A DNA stretch of 64,000 nt from the NCBI GenBank assembly GCA_020061585.1, contig JAGUXX010000118.1, forward strand, positions 23,843 through 87,842, in the 5' to 3' direction. The position numbers and the translations under genes are program-made. The notes beneath the pieces are model-generated. The model ran no database searches, was not told the origin of the DNA, and saw only the letters and a list, made by a program, of their open reading frames with translations. The stretch comes from Betaproteobacteria bacterium (GTDB lineage Bacteria > Pseudomonadota > Gammaproteobacteria > Burkholderiales > Thiobacillaceae). Shown in pieces: positions 8,929 to 16,358 of the stretch. The stretch's first letter is position 1; the number at the start of each line of letters is the position of its first letter.

Positions 8929-9624
8929 TTACGGGCCTCCGCGCACGGAGAAATCACGAAAGCGTGCGGCCAGCGCGTCGAGCCCGGCCTGTTCCAGGTC
9001 GCTCGCGACGATCTCGGGCAACCTAGTCCCGCAACCGGCTGGCCGATGCGCCTGGATCACCAGTCGGTCGGCGCCCGCATGCCGTATCTCGTTCGATAGC
9101 GCCATCAGATCGTCGGCGGAGAGTAATTCCGGGTGCCAGGTGCAGCGCAGTTCGTAATCCACGCCCGCTTCCAGGATCAGGCGCAGGCTGTCGAACACCG
9201 CCTCGCCAACGCTAGAGGTGTCGGTAATGCGGGGATAAACGGCGCGCGGCGCCTTCAGGTCGAGGCCGATCCAGTCGATGAGCGGCAAGACGCGCGCTAG
9301 ACGTTGCGGGTACATGCCGGCGCTGTGCAGACCGATCCGGAAGCCCATCGCCTTGGCTTCACGCATGGCGTCGGCGAGCCCGCCCTGCAGGGTGGGTTCG
9401 CCGCCGGAAAACACCACGGCATCGAGCAGGCCGCGCCGGCTTGCGAGAAAACGCAGCAGGTCCGGCCAGGCATGGCTTTCCGGCCCGTCCGCGGGCAATA
9501 GATGCGGGTTGTGGCAATAGCTACAGCGCCAGGGGCAGCCCTGGCAGAACACCACGGCGGCCAGCCGGCCGGGGTAGTCGGTGGTGGTGAACGGCGTGAA
9601 GCCGCCGATGCGGAGTGTGGTCAT
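8929..9624 (-). CDS. nrdG: Anaerobic ribonucleotide reductase activase (radical SAM)
   Basis: A 231-aa radical SAM activase of the NrdG2 type. It uses SAM and a 4Fe-4S cluster to make the glycyl radical on class III ribonucleotide reductase. The cluster motif CX3CX2C is Cys30, Cys34 and Cys37 in QGCPWRCSYCHNP, preceded by Cys27, and SGGEPTLQ is the SAM-binding glycine-rich element. It lies downstream of nrdD and the separate glycyl-radical gene on the same strand, separated from the latter by an 85-bp gap filled by a large inverted repeat, so expression may be uncoupled from nrdD. The ATG start is conventional. Confidence 0.93.
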   Translation of the reverse strand: MTTLRIGGFTPFTTTDYPGRLAAVVFCQGCPWRCSYCHNPHLLPADGPESHAWPDLLRFLASRRGLLDAVVFSGGEPTLQGGLADAMREAKAMGFRIGLHSAGMYPQRLARVLPLIDWIGLDLKAPRAVYPRITDTSSVGEAVFDSLRLILEAGVDYELRCTWHPELLSADDLMALSNEIRHAGADRLVIQAHRPAGCGTRLPEIVASDLEQAGLDALAARFRDFSVRGGP

Positions 9625-9638
9625 GGCGGTGGGCCGGA

Positions 9639-9706
9639 AAGCAGGTCGGCAATCCCTTGCCGACGCGCGGAGGTTGGGATGTCGGCAAAGGATTGCCGAC
9701 CTGCTT
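9639..9706. repeat. Large inverted repeat between nrdG and the glycyl-radical gene
   Basis: Arms 9639-9664 and 9681-9706 (26 nt each, starting AAGCAGGTCGGCAATCC) are complementary with one mismatch, with a 16-nt loop. A partial relative of the same sequence (GGCAAAGGACTGCCGAC) occurs at about 18182-18198, so this is probably a dispersed REP-like family rather than a dedicated terminator. Confidence 0.75.
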
Positions 9707-9709
9707 GGT

Positions 9710-9907
9710 TCAGCCTTGCGTTTGCGGGCTCAGGCCGCAGCTTGCTTCCCGATAGAAGCGGCGCTCGGCATATTCGCCTTTCTTGCCGGTGTTGAAGCTG
9801 GCCACCGGGCGGTGGTAGCCCATTACGCGAGTCCAGACTTCGCAGGGCTGGCGTTCCTCGTCTTTCAGTTCGATGTCGATCTGGTTGAAGTCGATCGGTG
9901 CGTTCAT
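9710..9907 (-). CDS. nrdD (C-terminal segment): Separate glycyl-radical subunit of class III ribonucleotide reductase
   Basis: A 65-aa protein corresponding to the C-terminal glycyl-radical segment of NrdD. EVWTRVMGYHRPV carries the radical Gly (Gly30) in the RVxGYxxP context, followed by NTGKKGEYAERRFY. It has its own ATG with an AAGGAGA ribosome binding site, lies 32 nt downstream of the nrdD stop and is in a different frame, so it looks like a genuine separate gene rather than a sequencing frameshift. The large NrdD protein ends at its zinc site and has no glycyl motif of its own. The small protein is therefore expected to dock on NrdD in the manner of YfiD and be activated by NrdG. Confidence 0.85.
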   Translation of the reverse strand: MNAPIDFNQIDIELKDEERQPCEVWTRVMGYHRPVASFNTGKKGEYAERRFYREASCGLSPQTQG

Positions 9908-9939
9908 GGTGTCTCCTTGGTTTGAGGTGGGGGTGAGGA

Positions 9940-11973
9940 CTAGGCGGCCTTGAGTTGGCGTTTCTTGGCCAGGATTTCGGCGTCGCACTTCGGGCAGAAC
10001 TTGTGTTCGCCGGAGAGATAGCCGTGGGTCGGGCAGATCGAGAAGGTCGGCGTGATGGTGATGTAGGGCAGGCGGAAATTGGTCAGCGCCCGCTTGACCA
10101 GGGTCTTGCAGGCCTCGACGCTGGAGATGCGTTCGTTCATGTACAGGTGCAGCACGGTGCCGCCGGTGTATTTCGCCTGTAACGCTTCCTGCCGGGAGAG
10201 TGCCTCGAACGGGTCGTCGGTCCAGCCCACCGGCAGTTGCGAGGAGTTGCTGTAGTAGGGCTGCGCCTCGCTCCCGGCTTGAAGGATGTCGGCCCAGCGT
10301 TTGCGGTCTTCCTTGGCGAAACGGTAGGTGGTTCCCTCCGCCGGCGTGGCTTCCAGGTTGTAGAGGTGGCCGGTGGCTTCCTGGAATTCGACCATGCGGG
10401 CTCGGACGTGGTCGAGCAGGCGGCAGGCGAAGGCGTGGCCCCAGTCCGAGGTGAGATCGTGCGCGCCGTCGCTGAAGTTGCGGATCATCTCGTTGATACC
10501 GTTGACGCCCAGCGTCGAGAAGTGATTGCGCAGGGTGCCGAGGTAACGCTTGGTGTAGGGGAACAGGCATTGGTCCATCAGGCCCTGGATCACCTTGCGC
10601 TTGATCTCCAGGCTGTCGCGGCCCATTTCCAGCAGCGCGTCCAGGCGCGCCAGCAGCGCCGCTTCGTCGCCTTTGTGGAGATAGCCCAGACGGGCGCAGT
10701 TGACGGTGACCACCCCCAGGCTGCCGGTCTGCTCGGCGCTGCCGAACAGGCCGTTGCCGCGCTTCAACAATTCGCGCAGGTCGAGCTGGAGGCGGCAGCA
10801 CATCGACCGCACCATGTTCGGCTTCAGTTCCGAGTTCACGAAGTTCTGGAAATAGGGCAGGCCGTACTTGGCGGTCATGTCGAACAGCCGGTCGGCGTTC
10901 TTCGAATCCCACGGGAAGTCCGGCGTGATGTTGTAGGTGGGGATGGGGAAGGTGAAGGCGCGGCCCTTGGCATCGCCGGTGGTCATCACCTCGATGTAGG
11001 CGCGGTTGATCATGTCCATCTCGACCTGCAGATCGCCGTAGCTGAACGGCATTTCCACGCCGCCGATGATCGGAATCTGTTCCTTCAGGTCGTCCGGGCA
11101 GGTCCAGTCGAAAGTGAGATTGGTGAACGGTGTCTGGGTGCCCCAGCGAGACGGCACGTTGAGGTTGTAGACCAGTTCCTGGATGGCCTGGCGCACCGCG
11201 TCGTAAGCCAGGTTGTCCTTGCGGATGAACGGCGCCATGTAGGTGTCGAACGACGAGAACGCCTGCGCCCCGGCCCACTCGTTCTGCAAGGTACCGAGGA
11301 AGTTGACGATCTGGCCGACGGCGGAGGACAGGTGTTTCGGCGGTCCCGCCTCGACCTTGCCGGGTACGCCGTTGAGGCCCTCGTGCAGCAGCGTGCGCAG
11401 CGACCAACCGGCGCAGTAGCCGGCCAGCATGTCGAGGTCGTGGATGTGGATGTCGCCCTGGCGGTGCGCCTCACCCACTTCCGGCGCATAGACGTGCGAC
11501 AGCCAGTAGTTGGCGGTGACCTTGCCGGATACGTTGAGGATCAGTCCGCCCAGTGAGTAGCCCTGGTTGGCGTTGGCGTTGACGCGCCAGTCCTGGCGGT
11601 TGAGGTATTCGTTGATCGACGATTCGACGTCGACCAGGGTCTTGCGGTCGGCGCGCAGCTTGGCGTGCTGCTCGCGGTAGACGATGTAGGCGCGCGCGGT
11701 TTTCAGGTGGTTGGCGGCGATCAGGGTCTGCTCGACCACGTCCTGGATCTGCTCGATGCTGGGGGGCTGACCATGAAAGCGGTGGATCAGCACCTTGGTG
11801 ACCTGGGCGCTCAGCAGGTTCGCTTCGTCGGCATCGAATTCCCCGGCTGCCTGGCCGGCGCGCTGGAGGGCGGAACGGATTTTCTCGCTGTCGAACGGCA
11901 CCCGGCGACCGTCACGTTTGAGGGCCTCGCGGGGCAGCGAGAGGACGGGATGGGGCAGAATCGAGTCAGTCAT
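9940..11973 (-). CDS. nrdD: Anaerobic (class III) ribonucleoside-triphosphate reductase, large part
   Basis: A 677-aa catalytic part of the oxygen-sensitive reductase that makes dNTPs from NTPs anaerobically. Residues about 19-105 are an ATP-cone (RDGRRVPFDSEKIRSAL). The central barrel carries the active-site Cys in VNCARLGYL, preceded by RSMCCRLQLDLREL. The C-terminus has a zinc-site-like cluster Cys647/His650/Cys660/Cys663 (CPTHG then CPKC). The protein stops 14 residues after that site, whereas NrdD proteins such as the E. coli enzyme continue into the glycyl-radical loop; here that part is the next gene. A perfect 30-bp palindrome lies 18 nt upstream of the start and is probably the operator. 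Confidence 0.93.
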   Translation of the reverse strand: MTDSILPHPVLSLPREALKRDGRRVPFDSEKIRSALQRAGQAAGEFDADEANLLSAQVTKVLIHRFHGQPPSIEQIQDVVEQTLIAANHLKTARAYIVYREQHAKLRADRKTLVDVESSINEYLNRQDWRVNANANQGYSLGGLILNVSGKVTANYWLSHVYAPEVGEAHRQGDIHIHDLDMLAGYCAGWSLRTLLHEGLNGVPGKVEAGPPKHLSSAVGQIVNFLGTLQNEWAGAQAFSSFDTYMAPFIRKDNLAYDAVRQAIQELVYNLNVPSRWGTQTPFTNLTFDWTCPDDLKEQIPIIGGVEMPFSYGDLQVEMDMINRAYIEVMTTGDAKGRAFTFPIPTYNITPDFPWDSKNADRLFDMTAKYGLPYFQNFVNSELKPNMVRSMCCRLQLDLRELLKRGNGLFGSAEQTGSLGVVTVNCARLGYLHKGDEAALLARLDALLEMGRDSLEIKRKVIQGLMDQCLFPYTKRYLGTLRNHFSTLGVNGINEMIRNFSDGAHDLTSDWGHAFACRLLDHVRARMVEFQEATGHLYNLEATPAEGTTYRFAKEDRKRWADILQAGSEAQPYYSNSSQLPVGWTDDPFEALSRQEALQAKYTGGTVLHLYMNERISSVEACKTLVKRALTNFRLPYITITPTFSICPTHGYLSGEHKFCPKCDAEILAKKRQLKAA

Positions 11974-11990
11974 GTTGTCTCCTGTTTTGA

Positions 11991-12020
11991 TTGCAAGACA
12001 CTACTAGTAGTGTCTTGCAA
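11991..12020. promoter_or_regulatory. Perfect 30-bp palindrome upstream of nrdD (NrdR-box-like)
   Basis: A perfect palindrome with 14-nt arms around a central TA; the left arm is TTGCAAGACACTAC. The inner 16 nt ACACTACTAGTAGTGT match the published NrdR-box pattern (acaCwAtATaTwGtgt) at 12 of 16 positions, with the outer half-sites intact and only the centre deviating. NrdR normally binds two boxes about three turns apart, and I see only this one. It ends 18 nt before the nrdD start codon, a repressor-like position. Confidence 0.6.
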
Positions 12021-12089
12021 ACAGATTAACAACAAATGTGGTGTTTTTAGCGGCCGTCTCGTCGCGATTTCTGTTTTCCTTGCCTTAGG

Positions 12090-14390
12090 TCAAGCGGGCA
12101 ACAGCCTTGCGATCTGGCAGGGAAAATTGCGCAAGCTGTTCGACCCCGCGACCGGGTCGAAGCATTCGCCGTCGATCAGGCGGTTGGCATCTCCAGCGCC
12201 ATCCGCGTATTGCCACCAGCCATACTGCGCGCACACCACGTCGGGGGCGAGATGGCGGTCGAGTTTGGCGCGGGCGCGCATGCCGCCGATCGAAGTGGTC
12301 ACTTGCAGCCAGTCGCCATCGCTGATGCCGTGCGCCCCAGCTGCTTCCGGGTGAATCTCGACCAGAGGGTCGGGCATGCGTCGACGCAGGGAGGGCTGGT
12401 TGCGCTGTTGGCTATGACAATACTGCGGCCACTTAGCGGTAGTGAGGGTGAGGGGAAAACGCGGCTCGTTCGGCACGCCGGAAGCAACGTAATCGGGTAG
12501 CGGATCGAGGCCGACGCCGCGCAGTCTCTCGTTGTGCAGTTCCAGCCGGCCGCTGGGGGTGGCGAAACCGTTCTGCTCATATTTCCGGTAGCGGGTTTCC
12601 AGTGCCAGGGTGATGCCGCCGGGTGCGGCGCGCAGAGCTTCCGGGGTCAGGCCGGCCGGCGCCAGCATCTCGGCCAGGGCGGCTTCCGGGTCGCCGCCGA
12701 AGAACTGATCGGCCAGGCCCAGACGCTTGGCCAGTTCGAACACGATCCAGGTATCGGAACGGCTCTCGCCTTGCGGTGGCACAAAAGCCGGGCGCAGTTG
12801 CACCCGGGCTTCAGCCGCCGCGCTCACCTGGAAGCCGGCTTGCAGGCCTTCGCGTTCCCAGGCGCTGCATACCGGCAACAGGAGGTCGGCGTAGCGCGCG
12901 GTCGGGGTCTCGACCAGTTCGGTCAGGGCAAAGAAGTCGAGCTGCTTCAGCGCGGCTTCGCTCAATCGGGTATTGGGCTTGGAAAGCAGGAAGTTGCTGC
13001 CGAAGGAGATCAGGCAGGAGATCGGATAGGGTTCGCCCTCCACCACGGCGCGGAACAGGTCGCGGCTGGTGATCCAGCCTTTTTGCGGCGGCCCTTGCGG
13101 ACGTTCGTCCCGGCCCAGAGTCAGCGCCCGTTCCTCGGGACTCACCCAGTCGAAGCCCATGACATCGGCTACGGGCGGCTTGCTGAACCAGACGTTGCCG
13201 CCGGGTGCGTCCAGGCAGCCGGTCAGGCCGTACAACGCGGCAATCGCGCGGCCGTTCTGGGTGGCGTTGCTGTGCTGGCAGGTGCCGGTCCAGGTGAAGA
13301 AGGACAGCGGCAGGTTTTCCGCGATCAGGTTCGCCGCCGCCTCGACTTGCTCAGCAGGGATGCCGGTGACTGCCGCGACTCGGGTAGATGGCCAGGCACG
13401 GCAGCGTTCGACGAGGCGCTCGAATACTGGGCGGCAGATGACTTCGCCACGCAGGATCTGCACCGTGTAACGCCCGCGCAAAGCCAGACGTGTTTCCGTG
13501 GCGGCATTGGGAGGGCGGCTTGGGCAGAGCTGCATCGTTCCTGTCGCCTCATTCCAGACCACACGCTGCTCGGAATCGCCGTCGGCGCTCAGATCGGCGC
13601 CGGTCAGCAGGTGTCCATCGTCCTCGGCCACCAGGAAGGGCGCGTCGCTCCAGCGTGTGAGAAAAGTATCGTCATAGCGTCCTGATTCGATCAGCAGATG
13701 GGCCAGCCCCAGCGCCAATGTGCCATCGCTGCCGGGATGCGGGCGCAGCCAAAGATCGGCGGCAGCGGCCAGGCCGGCGCGACGGGGATCGACCACGATC
13801 AGCCTGGCGCCGCGTTTTCGAGCCTGCTGGACCGCCGTCGCCTGCGCCAACCAGGAAGTCGCCGGGTTGAAACCCCACAACAGGATGCAACCGGTGTGTT
13901 CATAGTCCGGCATGCCGATGCCGGCGCCGAAGGTATAAGCCGGGGCGAAGTCCTTGTGCCAGTTGCAATTCTCGGTGGCGAAAACCAGGTTGGGGCTGTG
14001 GCAGGCATGGGCCAGGCGATGAATCCAGGCGAAGCTGTCGGCCACCGCCGTGCCGCTTGGCGTGGCGACGCCGAAGGCCAGCAACCGGGGGGCCTGGGTG
14101 ATTGCGGCGCGCATTTTGCCCGCGACTAGGTCGAGGGCTGTGTCCCAGGAAATCCGCTCCCAGCCCGGATCAGCCTCACCCTTGGGGCGAGTGCGGCGCA
14201 ACGGATGCAAGACGCGATCCGGGGCGTACACCGCTTCCGCTGCCGCCTTGGCCTTGACGCACAGCGCCTGGCCGGTGGGATGCTCCGGGTCGGCATCGAC
14301 GCGGGTCAGGATGCCGTCCTCCAGAGTGCCCACGCAGCCGCAGCGGGAGATGCACAGGGCGCAGTAACCATGGCGTAGTTCAGTCGTCAT
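12090..14390 (-). CDS. Molybdopterin oxidoreductase (DMSO-reductase superfamily)
   Basis: A 766-aa Mo/W-bis-MGD enzyme. The N-terminal 4Fe-4S motif is Cys10/Cys13/Cys17 and Cys44 (YCALCISRCGC ... ALCVKAKA), and the probable metal ligand is the Cys in TENCNWHKD. Cofactor-binding domains follow (GCILLWGFNPATSW; VVDPRRAGLAAAADL), with a C-terminal beta-barrel MoCo domain (AKWPQYCHSQQRNQPSLRRR). There is no Tat signal, so it is cytoplasmic, resembling formate dehydrogenase, assimilatory nitrate reductase or uncharacterised family members. No electron-transfer partner gene is adjacent, so the substrate cannot be assigned. It lies on the nrdD strand, ending 116 bp before the nrdD start. Confidence 0.85.
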   Translation of the reverse strand: MTTELRHGYCALCISRCGCVGTLEDGILTRVDADPEHPTGQALCVKAKAAAEAVYAPDRVLHPLRRTRPKGEADPGWERISWDTALDLVAGKMRAAITQAPRLLAFGVATPSGTAVADSFAWIHRLAHACHSPNLVFATENCNWHKDFAPAYTFGAGIGMPDYEHTGCILLWGFNPATSWLAQATAVQQARKRGARLIVVDPRRAGLAAAADLWLRPHPGSDGTLALGLAHLLIESGRYDDTFLTRWSDAPFLVAEDDGHLLTGADLSADGDSEQRVVWNEATGTMQLCPSRPPNAATETRLALRGRYTVQILRGEVICRPVFERLVERCRAWPSTRVAAVTGIPAEQVEAAANLIAENLPLSFFTWTGTCQHSNATQNGRAIAALYGLTGCLDAPGGNVWFSKPPVADVMGFDWVSPEERALTLGRDERPQGPPQKGWITSRDLFRAVVEGEPYPISCLISFGSNFLLSKPNTRLSEAALKQLDFFALTELVETPTARYADLLLPVCSAWEREGLQAGFQVSAAAEARVQLRPAFVPPQGESRSDTWIVFELAKRLGLADQFFGGDPEAALAEMLAPAGLTPEALRAAPGGITLALETRYRKYEQNGFATPSGRLELHNERLRGVGLDPLPDYVASGVPNEPRFPLTLTTAKWPQYCHSQQRNQPSLRRRMPDPLVEIHPEAAGAHGISDGDWLQVTTSIGGMRARAKLDRHLAPDVVCAQYGWWQYADGAGDANRLIDGECFDPVAGSNSLRNFPCQIARLLPA

Positions 14391-14413
14391 CGCGTATTCC
14401 GGAATCCGATCAT

Positions 14414-15145
14414 CTATGGCGTTTCGACACTCCCCCGCAGCATCGGCCGAGGAGGATGGGCATGATTGGTCGCCAGATGATAAATCCGCAGCAGGTCATC
14501 TTCGGTAACGTCGATGAAGGAATCGATCTGTGACAAGGCGTAAACCAGATCGCTGTGCGCAATCATGGTTTTCTCTTCGGCTTCCAAGGGCATGCGGGTT
14601 GGATTCAATTTCGCAATCCAGAGCGGATAACGGCGATGCTGGAATGGCGCGTTGAACAGCATGGCGACGCTCAACAGCACCATCACATTGAGCAACAGGG
14701 GTACCACCAGATAGCCAAATCCCAGTGCATGCACTGTTTCGCCACCCATCACCACCGCCAACGCCGCCGCTCCGCCCGGCGGGTGCAGACAACGCAGGTA
14801 GTACATCGCGGCAATGGACAGCGCCACCGCCACCGCCGCGGCCGTCAATGAGTCGTGGATGAGCAGGGCGCAGGTGATGCCGATGGCGGAAGACAACATG
14901 TGCCCGCCAAGCACGGGCCAGGGTTGCGACAAGGGGCTGTGCGGCACGGCGAACAGCAGGACGGCGGATGCACCCATCGAGGTGACGACCAGTGCGGTTC
15001 CCTGCGCACCCAAAACACTGTGGCTGATGGCCAGCACCCCGAGAATGCCGAGGAAGGCACCCAAGGCGGAGAGCAGTTTTTCTACATGGCTGGCTGGATG
15101 TGGATCCTTGCCAATCCAACGGCTCCACATTTTTATGATGTTCAT
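14414..15145 (-). CDS. HPP family integral membrane protein
   Basis: A 243-aa membrane protein of the HPP family, with four to five hydrophobic helices and the family motif LHPPGGAAALA. The C-terminal cytosolic tail (about 190-243) is helical and charged; no CBS pair is present, unlike the CBS-bearing family members. HPP proteins have been linked to nitrite transport in plastids and cyanobacteria, but function here is unproven. The start at 15145 is chosen because AAGG lies 8 nt upstream; an ATG three codons earlier is too close to it. Divergent from a LysR regulator, which probably controls it. Confidence 0.82.
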   Translation of the reverse strand: MNIIKMWSRWIGKDPHPASHVEKLLSALGAFLGILGVLAISHSVLGAQGTALVVTSMGASAVLLFAVPHSPLSQPWPVLGGHMLSSAIGITCALLIHDSLTAAAVAVALSIAAMYYLRCLHPPGGAAALAVVMGGETVHALGFGYLVVPLLLNVMVLLSVAMLFNAPFQHRRYPLWIAKLNPTRMPLEAEEKTMIAHSDLVYALSQIDSFIDVTEDDLLRIYHLATNHAHPPRPMLRGSVETP

Positions 15146-15211
15146 TCCATCCACCTTCTCGAATTGGGACCCATGCAGTGTATGAGAGTAAACTAATATT
15201 CAACTAACGAC

Positions 15212-15238
15212 ATTAATTGATATTTAATATCGAATTAT
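15212..15238. promoter_or_regulatory. Candidate LysR operator between HPP and LysR genes
   Basis: In the AT-rich intergenic stretch, GATATT-T-AATATC (15219-15231) is a perfect interrupted palindrome inside a larger imperfect one (ATTAATT ... GAATTATT). Its position in the divergent promoter and its form fit a LysR-type recognition site. Confidence 0.5.
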
Positions 15239-15259
15239 TGAATAGATGAGCGCTACTTC

Positions 15260-16111
15260 ATGGACATCGAATTCGCCCGCACCTTTCTGGCTGTTGCGGC
15301 AGCTGGCAATTTCGTCGGCGCCGCGGAACGCCTGCACATTACCCAATCCACGGTCAGCGCCCGCATCCAGACGCTGGAATCCCGGATGGGCGCGCGGCTG
15401 TTCCGGCGTGGACGCGGTGGCGCCGAACTTACCGCCGCCGGACTGCGCTTCCTGCGCCATGCCAAGACCCTGGTGCGCACCCTGGAACAGGCGCGCCACG
15501 ACGTCAGCCTGCCCAGCGGCTTCAGCGGCGGGCTGACTCTGAGTGGGCGCAGCGCCTTGTGGGAAGACTTCCTGCCGCGCTGGGTCGATTGGATGCGCAG
15601 CGCCGTACCCGATGTTTCGCTGCGCCTTGAACTTGGGTTCGAGGAAGGCATCATGCAGGGGCTTGCGCAGGGCATCGTCGACATTGGTGTCATGTACACC
15701 CCTGAAAGCCGTCCTGGGCTCGCGGTGGAGCACCTGTTCGACGAGTCCCTGGTATTGGTCACCAGCAATCCGAATCGCCCCTGGCCCGACCCCGACTACA
15801 TCCATATCGATTGGGGTGTGGAGTTTCATGCACAGTTCGGCGCCCGTTTCCCTGAAGTGGAAACGCCCGCCCGTATCGCCAACATCGGCTGGATCGGGCT
15901 CCAGTTAATGGAATCGCGCGGCGGCTCGGCCTACCTGCCGCGGCGCACGGTATATCGTTCAATCGAACAGGGCCGCTTGTGGCAGGTGCATGAAAGCCCG
16001 CTTATCACGCTGCCTGTTTATATGGTGTTCCCGATTGACCGGGATGAGGCGCACCTGGCGCGCGCGGTGCAGAAGCTGCGCTCGCTGGGCGCGGAGGAAC
16101 GAGTGAAATAG
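15260..16111 (+). CDS. LysR family transcriptional regulator
   Basis: A 283-aa LysR-type regulator with an N-terminal winged helix-turn-helix (residues 1-60; ERLHITQSTVSARIQTLE) and a substrate-binding-type effector domain from about residue 90. It is divergent from the HPP membrane protein gene with a palindrome between them, the classic arrangement for autoregulation and control of the neighbour. The effector domain contains TQSTVSARIQTLESRMGARLF, then GRGGAELTAAG, typical of the family, but the ligand cannot be inferred. Confidence 0.9.
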   Translation: MDIEFARTFLAVAAAGNFVGAAERLHITQSTVSARIQTLESRMGARLFRRGRGGAELTAAGLRFLRHAKTLVRTLEQARHDVSLPSGFSGGLTLSGRSALWEDFLPRWVDWMRSAVPDVSLRLELGFEEGIMQGLAQGIVDIGVMYTPESRPGLAVEHLFDESLVLVTSNPNRPWPDPDYIHIDWGVEFHAQFGARFPEVETPARIANIGWIGLQLMESRGGSAYLPRRTVYRSIEQGRLWQVHESPLITLPVYMVFPIDRDEAHLARAVQKLRSLGAEERVK

Positions 16112-16125
16112 GCGCAAACGGAGGC

Positions 16126-16142
16126 GTCATGACATTGGTCAT
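16126..16142. promoter_or_regulatory. GTCATGAC-type site upstream of sigma-54 activator
   Basis: Contains the octamer GTCATGAC (16126-16133) and overlaps the interrupted palindrome ATGAC-ATTG-GTCAT (16129-16142). The same octamer occurs twice in the inverted repeat upstream of the rhodanese/fcc/nap operon (18412-18434). It lies about 85-100 nt upstream of the sigma-54-like promoter at 16227, a normal distance for an enhancer-binding site, so it may be an autoregulatory site. Confidence 0.5.
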
Positions 16143-16157
16143 AGAAACAAATTCAGA

Positions 16158-16204
16158 TTGAGATCAACATCGCGCTGTCACAAAGAGCCATTCATTGAAA
16201 TCAA
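16158..16204. promoter_or_regulatory. Two TTGARATCAA boxes upstream of sigma-54 activator
   Basis: TTGAGATCAA (16158-16167) and TTGAAATCAA (16195-16204) are near-identical dyads 37 bp apart, between the LysR stop and the sigma-54-like promoter. They do not have FNR-box spacing. They may be operators for a second regulator or the activator itself. Confidence 0.35.
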
Positions 16205-16226
16205 TACGTTAGCGAAGAATGAATTC

Positions 16227-16242
16227 TGGCGCGAATATTGCT
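16227..16242 (+). promoter_or_regulatory. Sigma-54-type promoter upstream of activator gene
   Basis: TGGCGCG-AATA-TTGCT matches the -24/-12 consensus TGGCACG-N4-TTGCW except one base, with exact spacing of the GG and GC dinucleotides. Transcription would start near 16253, about 105 nt before the ATG. Confidence 0.6.
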
Positions 16243-16358
16243 TTACAGGCTGTGGCCAGAAACAATAGGTGTCTCATGCACAAGATCAGCCGAGGCGGCT
16301 GCAGGCTGATTCCTGAAATGGATGCGCCGCGGTCAAGCCCGTCCCCAAGCCATTTGCG

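Noticed and set aside
9908..11407. A long frame extending the glycyl-radical protein upstream to 11407
   Set aside because: The upstream part is antiframe noise inside nrdD. A strong AAGGAGA ribosome binding site supports the ATG at 9907.
15212..15238. An FNR box in the HPP/LysR promoter
   Set aside because: TTGAT is present but the second half is not at the required spacing; the dyad fits a LysR site better.
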